From Myxococcaceae bacterium (GTDB lineage: Bacteria; Myxococcota_A; UBA9160), in contig CAJPFO010000066.1 of assembly GCA_905339255.1 (NCBI GenBank), positions 1 to 64,000 on the forward strand: a stretch of 64,000 nucleotides of DNA, in the 5' to 3' direction. The notes below the pieces were generated by a model. That model was not told the origin of the DNA. It ran no database searches and worked only from the letters and a program-made list of their open reading frames with translations. The first letter of the stretch is position 1. Each line of letters begins with the position of its first letter. Below are positions 9,125 to 17,467 of this stretch, piece after piece. The translations under genes and the position numbers were made by a program.

Positions 9125-9212
9125 ACACGAGAATGAGATCAACCCATCGTTCCTCGCCGGACGCCACGACACGGGGATTGTCCAGATGAACGCCGCGGGC
9201 GAGCGGCGGGGC

Positions 9213-9288
9213 GCCCGCCGCCATGGGACGCCGCGGGCGATCGTCGGATCGCCCGCCGCCATGGGCCGCCGCGGACGATCGTCGGATC
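9213..9288. repeat. 38-bp tandem repeat, two units, with internal palindrome
   Basis: Unit 1 spans 9213-9250 and unit 2 spans 9251-9288, differing at only a few positions (GGGACG versus GGGCCG, and GGGCGATC versus GGACGATC). A truncated third unit begins at 9289. Each unit contains CCATGG and a GATCGTCGGATC core; the first forms a stem of GGGCGATC (9235-9242) with GATCGCCC (9247-9254). Together with the flanking REP-like palindromes it fills the 349-bp gap between the amidase and the molybdoenzyme gene. No protein-coding function is supported here. Confidence 0.7.
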
Positions 9289-9304
9289 GCCCTCCGTGGC
9301 AACG

Positions 9305-9330
9305 GTAGGGGCGACCCGGTGGGTCGCCCT
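9305..9330. repeat. REP-like palindrome, copy 2
   Basis: GTAGGGGCGACCC (9305-9317), loop GGT, then GGGTCGCCC (9321-9329). The left arm is identical to copy 3 at 42335; the last positions of the right arm are degenerate. It lies about 50 bp beyond the 3' end of the molybdoenzyme gene and is about 200 bp from copy 1, so the two flank the tandem repeat. Confidence 0.7.
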
Positions 9331-9379
9331 CCGCGCACGCGCGTGCGTCATCGAGACTTCGCGGCGATCCGAGCTCGTG

Positions 9380-12301
9380 CTACGAGGTGCGCTCGACCTC
9401 GACGGGAGCGCCACGCGGGGCGTGGCCGGGGGACCCGTAGAACATCCGGTAGTGGAGCTGCCCGTAGCCCCCTGCGAGATGGATCGGCTTCCACGGGGCG
9501 ACGACGGGCTCCTGCTGTCCCTTCCAGCCCCGGAACTGGTACGGCTCCCAGGCGTGGTAGATGATCACTTGTCCGGGGCGCACGCGCGCCGACGGCTTGG
9601 CCATCGCCACGAAGGCGCCCGCGTCGTTGTAGACGCGAACGCGATCGCCGTCCGAGATTTCGCGTGGCGCACAGTCGACCGGCGAGAGGAAGCAGACCGG
9701 CTCGCCGCGTTGCAGGCGGAGCAGGAGATCGTGGTCGCGCCAGATCGCGTGGATGCTCCATCGCGTGTGCCCGCCATTGATCCGCAGTGGGAAGCGCGGA
9801 TCGGATTGCGGGTGCTCCTTGTGGAGCGGGAGCTCCTCGCCGGCCTCGAGATACCAATCGTGATCGATGTAGAACTGCTGGCGGCCGGTGAGGGTCGGCC
9901 AGGGCTGTTTGCCCTCGACGAACCAGCGATGCGGCCAATGCGTGTCGTTCGGGTCGTAGTCGCTGTAGGTCGCGTAGATCGGCGTGGGCCGCGCGGGGCC
10001 GACGATCCGCACCGCGCCGAGCCGCAGCGCCTCCTTTCCCGAGATCCTTCCCACGCTCGGACTCGCGCGCATGATGTCGTCGATCAGCTCGACGGGGTCG
10101 TTCGGATCGTGCGGATCGAAGCGGCCCCCGCTCGTGAATCGGTCGTAGACCGTTCCGAGGTCGAGGGGACGGTCCCGGAAGCCTCGGACCGGGCCGATTC
10201 CGCGCTCCCTCGCGCGCTCGGCCACGCGCTCGGTGAGCCTGCCGAAGATCTCCCATTCGCTCTTCGACTCGCCGAGCGGGAGCACGGCTCGATCGGAGAG
10301 CACGATGTACGGAAGGTAGCTTTGCGCGTACTTGATGCCGTGCTTCTCGTAGTAGCCCGCGGCGGGGAGGACGTAGTCGGCATGCCAGGCCGACGTGCTC
10401 ATCCGGAAGTTCACGGCGACGACGAGATCGAGCTTCGGCCAGAGCTTCTCGCGGGCAATCCTCGGGGCCGGCCAGCGTCGCAGCGGGTTCGATCCGGTGA
10501 AGACGTATGCCTTCGGGGTCCGATCGGGGGCGGGGTGAACCTTCGTCCAGCCGCGCTCGATCGCGAGGCGGACGTAGTCGTCGATTCCGCGCGGGAGCGC
10601 GGGATCGATCTGCTCGGGATCCGACCATGCTTCGCGGTAGCCCCCGTGAACGTAGAGGAAGGGCATGAGCGGTGCGTTCGGCTGCGCCTCGCCGTAGCGC
10701 GTGAAGATCTCCTCGTAGTCGCGCGCCGTGAGACCGCGGACGGCTTTCGGAAGGATGCGGAGGATCTCGAGGAGGCCCGGCCCCGCGGTCGTCATGGCGT
10801 CGAGACCGTCGAGCCCCCACCACGCCGCGACGCGAAGCCCGCCGCCGGGCTTGCCCTGGTTTCCGGTGAGCGCCATGAGCAGGATCATCGCGCGCTGGAA
10901 GAGATCGCTGTGATGGTGCTTGCACGCACCCCAGCACGCATTGATCATCGCCGTCCCGGCCGCGGCGAGCTCGAGGGCGAAGCGTCGGATGACGGAACCC
11001 GAGACGCCGGTGATCGCGCTCGCTCGCGACTCGTCGTACTCCGCGAGCCGTTCACGGAGGCGTTCGAAGACGGGCCGCACGAAGGTCTTCGTCCCGTCCC
11101 GGAGAACGACGGCGAAGCGGCCTTCCAGAGCGGGCTTCGCTTCGCCGAGCGCGAGCGAGCGGCCGCGATCACCCTCGGAGCCGGCTGCGGGGGCGATCTT
11201 CGCAGTCGTCTCGTCGAAGAAATAGAAGCAGTCCTCGCGCCCGTCGGGCTCGACGTCGGACTCGCGAAGGAAACGCTTCGTATCGTCGCGGACGAGGAGC
11301 GGAAGGTCGGTCTGCTCGCGGACGTAAGCCGCGTCGTAGCGGCCCTCCTCGACGAGGATTCTCGCGACGGCGAGACCGAACGCGGCGTCGGTTTCCGGAC
11401 GAAGCGGGATCCAGAGGTCGGCGTGGATCGCGGTCGCGCTCAGGTCGGGGGCAATCACGACGAGCTTCGCGCCGCGGTAGCGCGCCTCGTGCATGAAGTG
11501 CACCTCGGGAATCCGCGTGTAGGTGGGATTGCCGATCCAGACCACGATGTAGTCGGAGCGGAACCAGTCGTCGGCGGTTCCTTCGCAGTTGTACATTCCC
11601 CAGGTCTGCACCGCGCCCATCGGCATGTCGCCGACGCCCGACCAGGAATCGAGGATCGTGGCATTCATCGCCTCCGCGAAGCGGACCTCGCCCGAGGTCT
11701 CGGGGCCGTAGCCGGCGTTGGTGGTTCCGTGGTCGTAGACGATCGCCTCGGTTCCCTGCGCGAGGGCCGCGTCGATCAATCCGTCGGCGATCTCCGCGAG
11801 GGCTTCGTCCCACGAGATCCGTTTCCAGCGCCCTTCGCCGCGTGCGCCGACGCGCTTGAGCGGATGGAGCACGCGCGAAGCCGAGGCCTGGAGATCGCTG
11901 TAGCAGGCGCCCTTCTGGCAGCCGCGCGGATTCAAGTCCGGAACGTCCGGGCGAGGCGGCTCGTAGATCGCCGCTTGCTCCTCACGCCAGACGACTCCGT
12001 CCTTCACGTACACGTCCCACGAGCAGGCCGAGATGCAGTTGGCGCGGGTATGCGTTCCCTTCGCGACGCGGTCCCACGTCCAGCGCGAGCGCCAGACGTC
12101 TTCGAAGCTTCCGTAGTCGGGAGGGGCGGGAAGGCGGCTCGCTCCCGAGTCTGCGCGCACTGCTTTCCCCGGGCCTTCTGCTTCGCGAAGGCAGGAGAGC
12201 GCGAGTGCGAGGGTCCCGGCGCCGGCTCCGATCAAGAAGCCGCGCCTGGTGATCCCACTGCCGGTCCCGTCGGCCTCGTCCCCGACGCCGCGTTGCGCCA
12301 C
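9380..12301 (-). CDS. Tat-exported molybdopterin oxidoreductase, type II DMSO-reductase-like catalytic subunit
   Basis: A 973-residue protein. A Tat signal (ITRRGFLIGAGAGTLALAL, about residues 17-35) directs the folded enzyme to the periplasm. A [4Fe-4S] site follows, with His84, Cys89 and Cys93 (HTRANCISAC) and Cys128 (NPRGCQKGAC); a His as first ligand is typical of type II members such as ethylbenzene dehydrogenase, steroid C25 dehydrogenase and nitrate reductase. The molybdopterin-binding stretches include WIGNPTYTRIPEVHF, TGNQGKPGGG, TGSNPLRRW and a C-terminal dinucleotide-binding domain (VRVYNDAGAF). Its start is GTG after AGGAGGG. No beta, gamma or chaperone gene adjoins it, so partner subunits must come from elsewhere. 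Divergent from hpnR. Confidence 0.88.
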   Translation of the reverse strand: MAQRGVGDEADGTGSGITRRGFLIGAGAGTLALALSCLREAEGPGKAVRADSGASRLPAPPDYGSFEDVWRSRWTWDRVAKGTHTRANCISACSWDVYVKDGVVWREEQAAIYEPPRPDVPDLNPRGCQKGACYSDLQASASRVLHPLKRVGARGEGRWKRISWDEALAEIADGLIDAALAQGTEAIVYDHGTTNAGYGPETSGEVRFAEAMNATILDSWSGVGDMPMGAVQTWGMYNCEGTADDWFRSDYIVVWIGNPTYTRIPEVHFMHEARYRGAKLVVIAPDLSATAIHADLWIPLRPETDAAFGLAVARILVEEGRYDAAYVREQTDLPLLVRDDTKRFLRESDVEPDGREDCFYFFDETTAKIAPAAGSEGDRGRSLALGEAKPALEGRFAVVLRDGTKTFVRPVFERLRERLAEYDESRASAITGVSGSVIRRFALELAAAGTAMINACWGACKHHHSDLFQRAMILLMALTGNQGKPGGGLRVAAWWGLDGLDAMTTAGPGLLEILRILPKAVRGLTARDYEEIFTRYGEAQPNAPLMPFLYVHGGYREAWSDPEQIDPALPRGIDDYVRLAIERGWTKVHPAPDRTPKAYVFTGSNPLRRWPAPRIAREKLWPKLDLVVAVNFRMSTSAWHADYVLPAAGYYEKHGIKYAQSYLPYIVLSDRAVLPLGESKSEWEIFGRLTERVAERARERGIGPVRGFRDRPLDLGTVYDRFTSGGRFDPHDPNDPVELIDDIMRASPSVGRISGKEALRLGAVRIVGPARPTPIYATYSDYDPNDTHWPHRWFVEGKQPWPTLTGRQQFYIDHDWYLEAGEELPLHKEHPQSDPRFPLRINGGHTRWSIHAIWRDHDLLLRLQRGEPVCFLSPVDCAPREISDGDRVRVYNDAGAFVAMAKPSARVRPGQVIIYHAWEPYQFRGWKGQQEPVVAPWKPIHLAGGYGQLHYRMFYGSPGHAPRGAPVEVERTS

Positions 12302-12398
12302 GGCCCTCCTTCGCCGGATCTGTGCCCCACGGGGAGATCCGATCCCGTCGCGAACGCCCCGCGAGCCCTGCAGCCCCGCCGCCAGATGCCTGAAACGA

Positions 12399-12420
12399 TA
12401 CGAACGAACGTTTGTTTATA
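12399..12420. promoter_or_regulatory. TetR-operator-like inverted repeat in the hpnR/molybdoenzyme divergent gap
   Basis: The AT-richer patch ACGAACGAACGTTTGTTTAT (12400-12419) contains a near-palindrome centred on AACGTT; 6 of 7 positions pair in each half of AACGAAC/GTTTGTT, and an outer TA/TA pair also matches. It lies in the 326-bp gap that separates two divergent genes, so a bound repressor could affect both. No clear -35/-10 boxes were found. The rest of the gap holds nothing I recognise. Confidence 0.45.
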
Positions 12421-12627
12421 CCCTGCCGGATCGGTCGGGGCATGACGCAGATCAGCCCGGCGCCAGTTCGAGGGCCGACTCCCTCGAGCGGAGCCGGGCG
12501 CCGGGCGTGCGCGGGTCGACCGGCGCGAGACGGCTCGCGTGCCGCACGCGGCACGCCGCGTGGACAATGCAGAGGCCGTCGCCTACCTCTCGCGACGCCC
12601 GGGAGCCCGCGACACGAGGAGGGATGC

Positions 12628-14193
12628 GTGAGGGTCTTCTTCGTCCACCCGAGCCCGCTCATGTACTCGAAGGTCTTCTTGCGCCTCGAGCCGATCGGCC
12701 TCGAACTCGTTGCCGCGTCCGCACGCGAGCGGGGCCACGAGGTCCGACTCCTCGATCTCCAGGCCGCGGGGCACGACGCCTACCACCGCATCCTCGACGA
12801 GTGGCGGCCCGACGTCATCGCCTTCGGTCTCAACTACCTCGCGAACGTTCCCGAGGTGATCGATCTCTCGAAGGAGACGAAGGCGAAGCTCCCGAAGTGC
12901 TTCTTCGCCGTCGGCGGGCACAGCGCCTCGTTCACCGCCCGGGAGCTTCTCGAGCACGCCGAGGGAGCGGTCGACGTCGTGTTGCGCGGCGAGGGCGAAG
13001 CGAGCATGCCGCTTCTCCTCGATGCCGTGGAGGGAGATCGCGACGCCATCGCGAAGGTTCCCGGGGCCGTCACGCTCGACGGCGAAGGCCCTGCGCCGGT
13101 CTTCATCGAGAGCCTCGACGATCTCTTTCCCGCGCGCGATCTGCTTCCGAATCGCCGGAGCTACTTCCTCGGCGTCCTCGACCCCTGCGCGTCGATCGAG
13201 TTCAGCCGTGGCTGTCCCTGGGACTGCTCGTTCTGCAGCGCCTGGACTTTCTACGGCCGAAGCTACCGGCTCGCGAGCGCGGAAAAGGCGGGCGAGGAGC
13301 TCTCGAGGATCCAGGAGAAGGGCGTCTTCATCGTCGACGACGTCGCGTTCCTGCAGGAGAAGCACGGCTTCGCGATCGGCGCCGAGATCGAGAGGCGGAA
13401 CATCAAGAAGGAGTTCTACCTCGAGACGCGCGGAGACGTGCTGCTCCGCAACAAACAGGTCTTCGAGTATTGGAAGACCCTCGGCCTGTCGTACATGTTC
13501 CTCGGTCTCGAGGCGATCGACGCCGAGAGCCTGAAGAAGCTCCGCAAGCGCGTTTCGCTCGACCGGAACATGGAGGCGATGGAGTTCGCCCGCTCGCTCG
13601 GGATCGCCGTCGCCGTGAACATCATCGCCGATCCGGACTGGGACGAGTCGCGGTTCCAGACCGTCCGCGACTGGGCGCTTTCGATCCCCGAGATCGTGAA
13701 CGTGAGCATCAATACGCCGTATCCCGGGACCGAAACCTGGGAGACGGAATCGCGCAGGCTCATGACACGCGACTACCGCCTCTTCGACATCCAGCACGCC
13801 GTGCTTCCGACCCGGCTTCCCCTCCCGCGCTTCTACGAGGAGCTCGTCAAGACCCAGCAGATCCTCAACATGAAGCACATGGGTTTCGGCGCGCTCAAGG
13901 ATACGTCGATCCTCGCGATGAAGCGTCTTCTCGCGGGGCAGACCAACTTCGTCAAGATGCTGTGGAAGTTCAGCTCGGTCTACGATCCGAAGCTCCAGCT
14001 CGCGGACCACGCACAGCCCGTCCGCTACGAGATGCGCGCTCGCGAGCGTCACGGCGAGACGCGCTTCAACGCACGCAAGCTCTATGTCCACGACAAGGTC
14101 TCGAAGGTCCGGCAGACCGACGCCGACACCGAGGCCTTCGTCGCCGAGACGGGAGGTCGCTCGGAGGCCGAGGTCGCTCCGGCCGCCTCCTGA
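12628..14193 (+). CDS. hpnR: B12-binding radical SAM protein, probable hopanoid C-3 methylase HpnR
   Basis: A 521-residue protein with an N-terminal cobalamin-binding domain (VFFVHPSPLMYSKVFLRLEP at the start, GHDAYH, AVGGHS and VLRGEGE further on) and a radical SAM domain with the cluster motif Cys196-x3-Cys200-x2-Cys203 (SRGCPWDCSFCSAWTFYG). The N-terminal HPSPLMY and the CPWDCSFCSAWTFYGRSY block match my recollection of HpnR, which methylates hopanoids at C-3 using SAM and methylcobalamin. The GTG at 12628 is preceded by GAGGAGGG. No squalene-hopene cyclase or other hpn gene is in the window, so the assignment rests on sequence only; another class B methylase is the alternative. Confidence 0.72.
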   Translation: MRVFFVHPSPLMYSKVFLRLEPIGLELVAASARERGHEVRLLDLQAAGHDAYHRILDEWRPDVIAFGLNYLANVPEVIDLSKETKAKLPKCFFAVGGHSASFTARELLEHAEGAVDVVLRGEGEASMPLLLDAVEGDRDAIAKVPGAVTLDGEGPAPVFIESLDDLFPARDLLPNRRSYFLGVLDPCASIEFSRGCPWDCSFCSAWTFYGRSYRLASAEKAGEELSRIQEKGVFIVDDVAFLQEKHGFAIGAEIERRNIKKEFYLETRGDVLLRNKQVFEYWKTLGLSYMFLGLEAIDAESLKKLRKRVSLDRNMEAMEFARSLGIAVAVNIIADPDWDESRFQTVRDWALSIPEIVNVSINTPYPGTETWETESRRLMTRDYRLFDIQHAVLPTRLPLPRFYEELVKTQQILNMKHMGFGALKDTSILAMKRLLAGQTNFVKMLWKFSSVYDPKLQLADHAQPVRYEMRARERHGETRFNARKLYVHDKVSKVRQTDADTEAFVAETGGRSEAEVAPAAS

Positions 14194-15171
14194 TCAGCCG
14201 AGCCCGGCGAGGAAGTCGAGCAGCGCCCGGTTCGTTTCGGCGGGAGCTTCTTGCTGGTTCCAGTGCCCCGCTCCGGGGATCAGCACCGTGCCCCGGAGAT
14301 CCGGGACGAAGCTCGGCATGAGCTCGATCATCGGTCCCGGCTTCTTCCCTCCGGTCCCCGTGACGACCGGATCCCGAAGCCCGCCGATGAAGAGCGCGGG
14401 GACGCGTACTTTCGCGCCGTGCCAGGCCGTCGTGAGCTCCCAGTTCCGATCCAGGTTCCGGTACCAGTGCAGGCCGCCGCGAAAACCGGTCCGCGCGAAC
14501 TCCGCAACGTAGGTTTCGAGGTCCGACTCCGAGAGCCAATCCGGAAGGCACTCCGGTTCGATCATCCCCGAGACGAAGCCCGCCGTCTTCGGCAGGTCGA
14601 CGTTCCAGCGCTCACCTTCTCGAAGCGACCCCGATGCCGAGTAGAGCATGTTCCGGAGTACCCGACGCGGATCCGCGTCGAGTTCGCGCTCGGCCTTTCC
14701 CGGCTCCTGGAAGTAGAGGATGTAGAAGAAGCGGTCGCCGGCCATCGCCTTCATGAGCCGGGTCGGCGCAAGCGGGCCGCGCGGCATGAACGGAACCGAC
14801 ATCCCCACCACCGCGCGGAAGCGATCGGGACGGAAGAGCGCCGCGTTCCAGGCGACGAGCGATCCCCAATCATGACCGACGATCACGGCCTGCCCGACAC
14901 CGCAGGCATCGAGGACACCGACCATGTCGCCGACCAGATGAAAGATCGAGTACGCGTCGACTCGCTCGGGGGCATCGGTCCGTCCGTAGCCCCGCATGTC
15001 GGGCGCCACCGCATGGAAGCCGGCGGCGGCGAGCGCCACGAGCTGGTGTCGCCACGAGTACCAGAGCTCCGGGAACCCGTGGCAGAGGAGCACCAGAGGT
15101 CCCTCGCCCGCTTCGGCGAGATGCATCTGGATGCCGTGGGTCTGGATCGTCCGGTGGCGGATCCCGGTCAC
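14194..15171 (-). CDS. alpha/beta-hydrolase, soluble epoxide hydrolase type
   Basis: About 325 residues. The oxyanion motif HGFPELWYSW (from residue 31), the nucleophile elbow VGHDWGS with Asp101, the cap-domain Tyr in YILYFQEPG, an acid in GGLRDP and the catalytic His in PGAGHWNQQE are all present. Together they define soluble epoxide hydrolases, which open epoxides to diols through an ester intermediate on the Asp. Start is GTG 15171 with GGAG close upstream. The gene begins 2 bp after the stop of the YhbY-like gene, so the two form an operon. The 3' end abuts hpnR convergently. Confidence 0.85.
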   Translation of the reverse strand: MTGIRHRTIQTHGIQMHLAEAGEGPLVLLCHGFPELWYSWRHQLVALAAAGFHAVAPDMRGYGRTDAPERVDAYSIFHLVGDMVGVLDACGVGQAVIVGHDWGSLVAWNAALFRPDRFRAVVGMSVPFMPRGPLAPTRLMKAMAGDRFFYILYFQEPGKAERELDADPRRVLRNMLYSASGSLREGERWNVDLPKTAGFVSGMIEPECLPDWLSESDLETYVAEFARTGFRGGLHWYRNLDRNWELTTAWHGAKVRVPALFIGGLRDPVVTGTGGKKPGPMIELMPSFVPDLRGTVLIPGAGHWNQQEAPAETNRALLDFLAGLG

Positions 15172-15173
15172 GC

Positions 15174-15503
15174 CTACTCCGATCTTCGGGCCCGAGATCC
15201 GGCGCCCGGCAAAGCGATGCGAGGCGTCTCGGGATGCCTGCGATAGAGGATCACGGTGTGTCCGACGACGCCGCAGAGGTGCGCGTCGCAGGCCTCCGCG
15301 ATCGCTGCGGCCGACCCCCGCTTGTCGTCGGGTTCGTGGAAGCGGACCTTCACGAGTTCGTGTTCGAGCAGCGCCGCGCCGACGGCCGCGACCACGCCGG
15401 GCGTGATCCCGGCGCCTCCCACCTGGACCACCGCCCGCCGGGGCTGCGCGAGCGCGCGGAGAAAGCGCCGCTGGCGGCCATCGAGCGCGGCTCCGGGAGA
15501 CAT
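15174..15503 (-). CDS. yhbY: YhbY/CRM-domain RNA-binding protein
   Basis: 109 residues covering one CRM domain: LDGRQRRFLRALAQPRRAVVQVGGAGITPGVV at the start, LLEHELVKVRF in the middle and HTVILYRRHPETPRIALP near the end. The family's GxxG-like loop is represented by VGGAGIT. In other bacteria YhbY associates with pre-50S ribosomal particles. The gene leads an operon with the epoxide hydrolase and is divergent from the Kef antiporter with about 30 bp between the starts. Confidence 0.85.
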   Translation of the reverse strand: MSPGAALDGRQRRFLRALAQPRRAVVQVGGAGITPGVVAAVGAALLEHELVKVRFHEPDDKRGSAAAIAEACDAHLCGVVGHTVILYRRHPETPRIALPGAGSRARRSE

Positions 15504-15534
15504 CGACGGTAGGATAGGCGACGGAGGGCACGGT

Positions 15535-17226
15535 TTGCACAGGGCGGACGCGATCGATTTCCTGCTCGTCTACTTTGCGGCCGCACTCCTCCTGCTCCCG
15601 CTCTCGAGGCGGCTCGGGGTGAGCTCGGTCCTCGGCTATCTCGCGGCGGGGCTCCTGGTCGGGCCGAGCGGCCTCTCGTGGGTGGAGAAGAACGAGGCCG
15701 TCGAGATCGCGAGCGAGGTCGGCGTCCTCTTCCTGCTCTTCGTCGTCGGACTCGAGCTTTCGTCGGATCGACTCGCCGGTCTTCGACGCGATGCGCTCGG
15801 GCTCGGAACGGCGCAGGTCCTCACCACCGGAGCCGTCCTCGCGCTCGTCCTCGCGGGGTTCGGAACGACGCCGGCCGCGGCGATCGTGATCGGTTTCTCG
15901 CTCGCGCTCTCGTCGACGGCCATCGTGCTCCAGATCCTCCGCGAGAGCGGCGAGCTCTCGCGAAGGACCGGTCGCGCCGCGCTCGGTGTGCTCCTGCTCC
16001 AGGATCTCGCGGTGGTCCCGCTGCTCGTCGCGGTGCCGCTCCTCGCCCGAGGCGGTGAGGGCCTGGTGGCTGCGCTCGGGCTCGCTGCGCTCAAGGCCGT
16101 CGTCGCCGTCGCCGTGCTCGTCTTCGTCGGCCGTCGCATCCTGCAGCGGCTCTACACCGAGGTGGCGCGGCTTCGTGAGCCCGAGGTTGCGCTGCTCCTC
16201 ACGCTCCTCGTCGCGATCGGGACGGGGGCGCTCACCGAAGCCGCGGGCCTCTCGGCGCCGCTCGGAGCATTTCTCGCCGGGGTGCTCCTCGCCGAGACCG
16301 ATTTCCGTCACCAGGTGACGGCGGACGTGCTTCCTTTCCGCGGGCTCCTGCTCGGGGTCTTCTTCGTCGGCGTCGGGCTATCGATCGACGTCTCACTCCT
16401 CGCAGACCGCGGCTTCGAGCTCGCGCTCCTCGTGACGCTGCTCCTCGTTGCAAAGGGAGGCCTGCTCTTCGCGCTCGGCCGGCCGTTCGGGCTCACGACC
16501 GCGCAATCGCTCCACCTCGCCTTCCTCCTGCCGCAGGCCGGCGAGTTCGCCTTCGTCACGCTCGGCGCAGCGATCGCGGCGGGGGTCGTGAGCCCGGAGG
16601 CCGGAACGCTGTTCCTCGCAACCGTGACGGCCGGGATGTTCCTCTCGCCGCCGTTCGCACTCGCCGGCCGCCGGCTCGCGACGCGGATCGATCGTGCGGC
16701 ATCGGGCGGAGCCGCAAGTCTCGATCGCGAAGCACGCGAGCTCGAGAACCACGTCGTCGTGGCGGGCGGAGGGCGGGTGGGATCGACCGTGATCCGGGTG
16801 CTCGCCGAGAACGGCATCGGAGCGGTCGCCGTCGATGCCGACCCCGAACGCGTTTCGGCGCTGCGAAGGATCGGGGTTCCTGCCGTCGTGGGAGACGCCT
16901 CACGAAGCGTGCTGCTCGAGGCCGCGGGCGTCGGACGCGCTCGTGCGGTGGTCGTCACCCTCGACGATCCGGTCGCCGCCGAGCGGATCTGCTCGGCGCT
17001 CCGGCGCGACCATCCGAAGCTCGACGTGATCGCCCGAGCGAGCGATGCGGCGCACGGAGCGAGGCTTCTCGAAGCCGGCGCGGGAGTCGCCGTCGCCGAG
17101 AACCTCGAGGGCTCGCTCGAACTCGCGGCTCGCGCGCTCGAAGCGTTCGAGATTCCAGGCCCGGAGATCGACCGCTGCCTCGACGCGCTCCGCGCGGACG
17201 ATTACGCAAAGCTCTTGCGTTCGTAA
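15535..17226 (+). CDS. Kef-type cation/proton antiporter with RCK N domain
   Basis: 563 residues. About twelve transmembrane segments (residues 5-385) form a CPA2 sodium/proton-exchanger domain, including SSVLGYLAAGLLVGPSGL, SSTAIVLQIL and LGAFLAGVLLAETDF. A cytoplasmic RCK N domain (VVVAGGGRVGSTVIRVL, VDADPERV, VVGDASRSVLLEAAGV) follows from about residue 405. It is likely a ligand-gated potassium/proton antiporter. The TTG at 15535 is chosen because GGAGGG lies 7 nt upstream and the hydrophobic domain starts just after it; frames further upstream overlap the divergent yhbY. KefF or KefG ancillary subunits are not visible. Confidence 0.87.
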   Translation: MHRADAIDFLLVYFAAALLLLPLSRRLGVSSVLGYLAAGLLVGPSGLSWVEKNEAVEIASEVGVLFLLFVVGLELSSDRLAGLRRDALGLGTAQVLTTGAVLALVLAGFGTTPAAAIVIGFSLALSSTAIVLQILRESGELSRRTGRAALGVLLLQDLAVVPLLVAVPLLARGGEGLVAALGLAALKAVVAVAVLVFVGRRILQRLYTEVARLREPEVALLLTLLVAIGTGALTEAAGLSAPLGAFLAGVLLAETDFRHQVTADVLPFRGLLLGVFFVGVGLSIDVSLLADRGFELALLVTLLLVAKGGLLFALGRPFGLTTAQSLHLAFLLPQAGEFAFVTLGAAIAAGVVSPEAGTLFLATVTAGMFLSPPFALAGRRLATRIDRAASGGAASLDREARELENHVVVAGGGRVGSTVIRVLAENGIGAVAVDADPERVSALRRIGVPAVVGDASRSVLLEAAGVGRARAVVVTLDDPVAAERICSALRRDHPKLDVIARASDAAHGARLLEAGAGVAVAENLEGSLELAARALEAFEIPGPEIDRCLDALRADDYAKLLRS

Positions 17227-17239
17227 TCCGGCCCGGAGT

Positions 17240-17467
17240 TCAGCAGCAGGTCGGTCGCCGTGCGGCACGCTCTTCGAGCGCGCGGCGGACTTCGGCGGGG
17301 GTCGGTGCGCCGCTTCGCGCGGGCCGACCCGAGGCATCGTGTGGATGCGCGCCGCGCTCCACGCCGGGGGTGCCGAGTGGCCGTGAATCGGCGATCCCCG
17401 TGAATCCGCGCAGGAAGAGCGTCGCTGCCCTCGTGGCACCCCGGAGCCTGGAGGCGAGCGCACTCAT
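17240..17467 (-). CDS. YbdD-like small protein partnered with CstA
   Basis: 75 residues. Its ATG overlaps the cstA stop as ATGA, so it is translationally coupled. The protein has a short amphipathic start (FLRGFTGIAD), a middle with GAHPHD, a basic Ala/Arg-rich helix and a C-terminal Cys-Cys directly before the stop. YbdD-type proteins found after cstA have the same size, position and terminal Cys pair. The central region is divergent, so the assignment relies mainly on context and the terminal cysteines. Some family relatives use selenocysteine; here both positions are ordinary TGC codons. Confidence 0.6.
   Translation of the reverse strand: MSALASRLRGATRAATLFLRGFTGIADSRPLGTPGVERGAHPHDASGRPARSGAPTPAEVRRALEERAARRPTCC

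Noticed and set aside
9123-9414. Several short overlapping frames in the repeat island
   Set aside because: They are translations of palindromes and tandem repeats, with Arg/Pro/Gly-rich products and no ribosome-binding sites.
14194-16311. A 700-codon minus-strand frame running opposite the Kef antiporter and through yhbY
   Set aside because: Only its last 325 codons have protein family character (epoxide hydrolase). The upstream part is charged, repetitive and antisense to a well-defined membrane protein.
17237-17242. Selenocysteine TGA at the end of the YbdD-like gene
   Set aside because: The preceding codons already give the terminal Cys-Cys of the family, and the reading beyond TGA has no family character.
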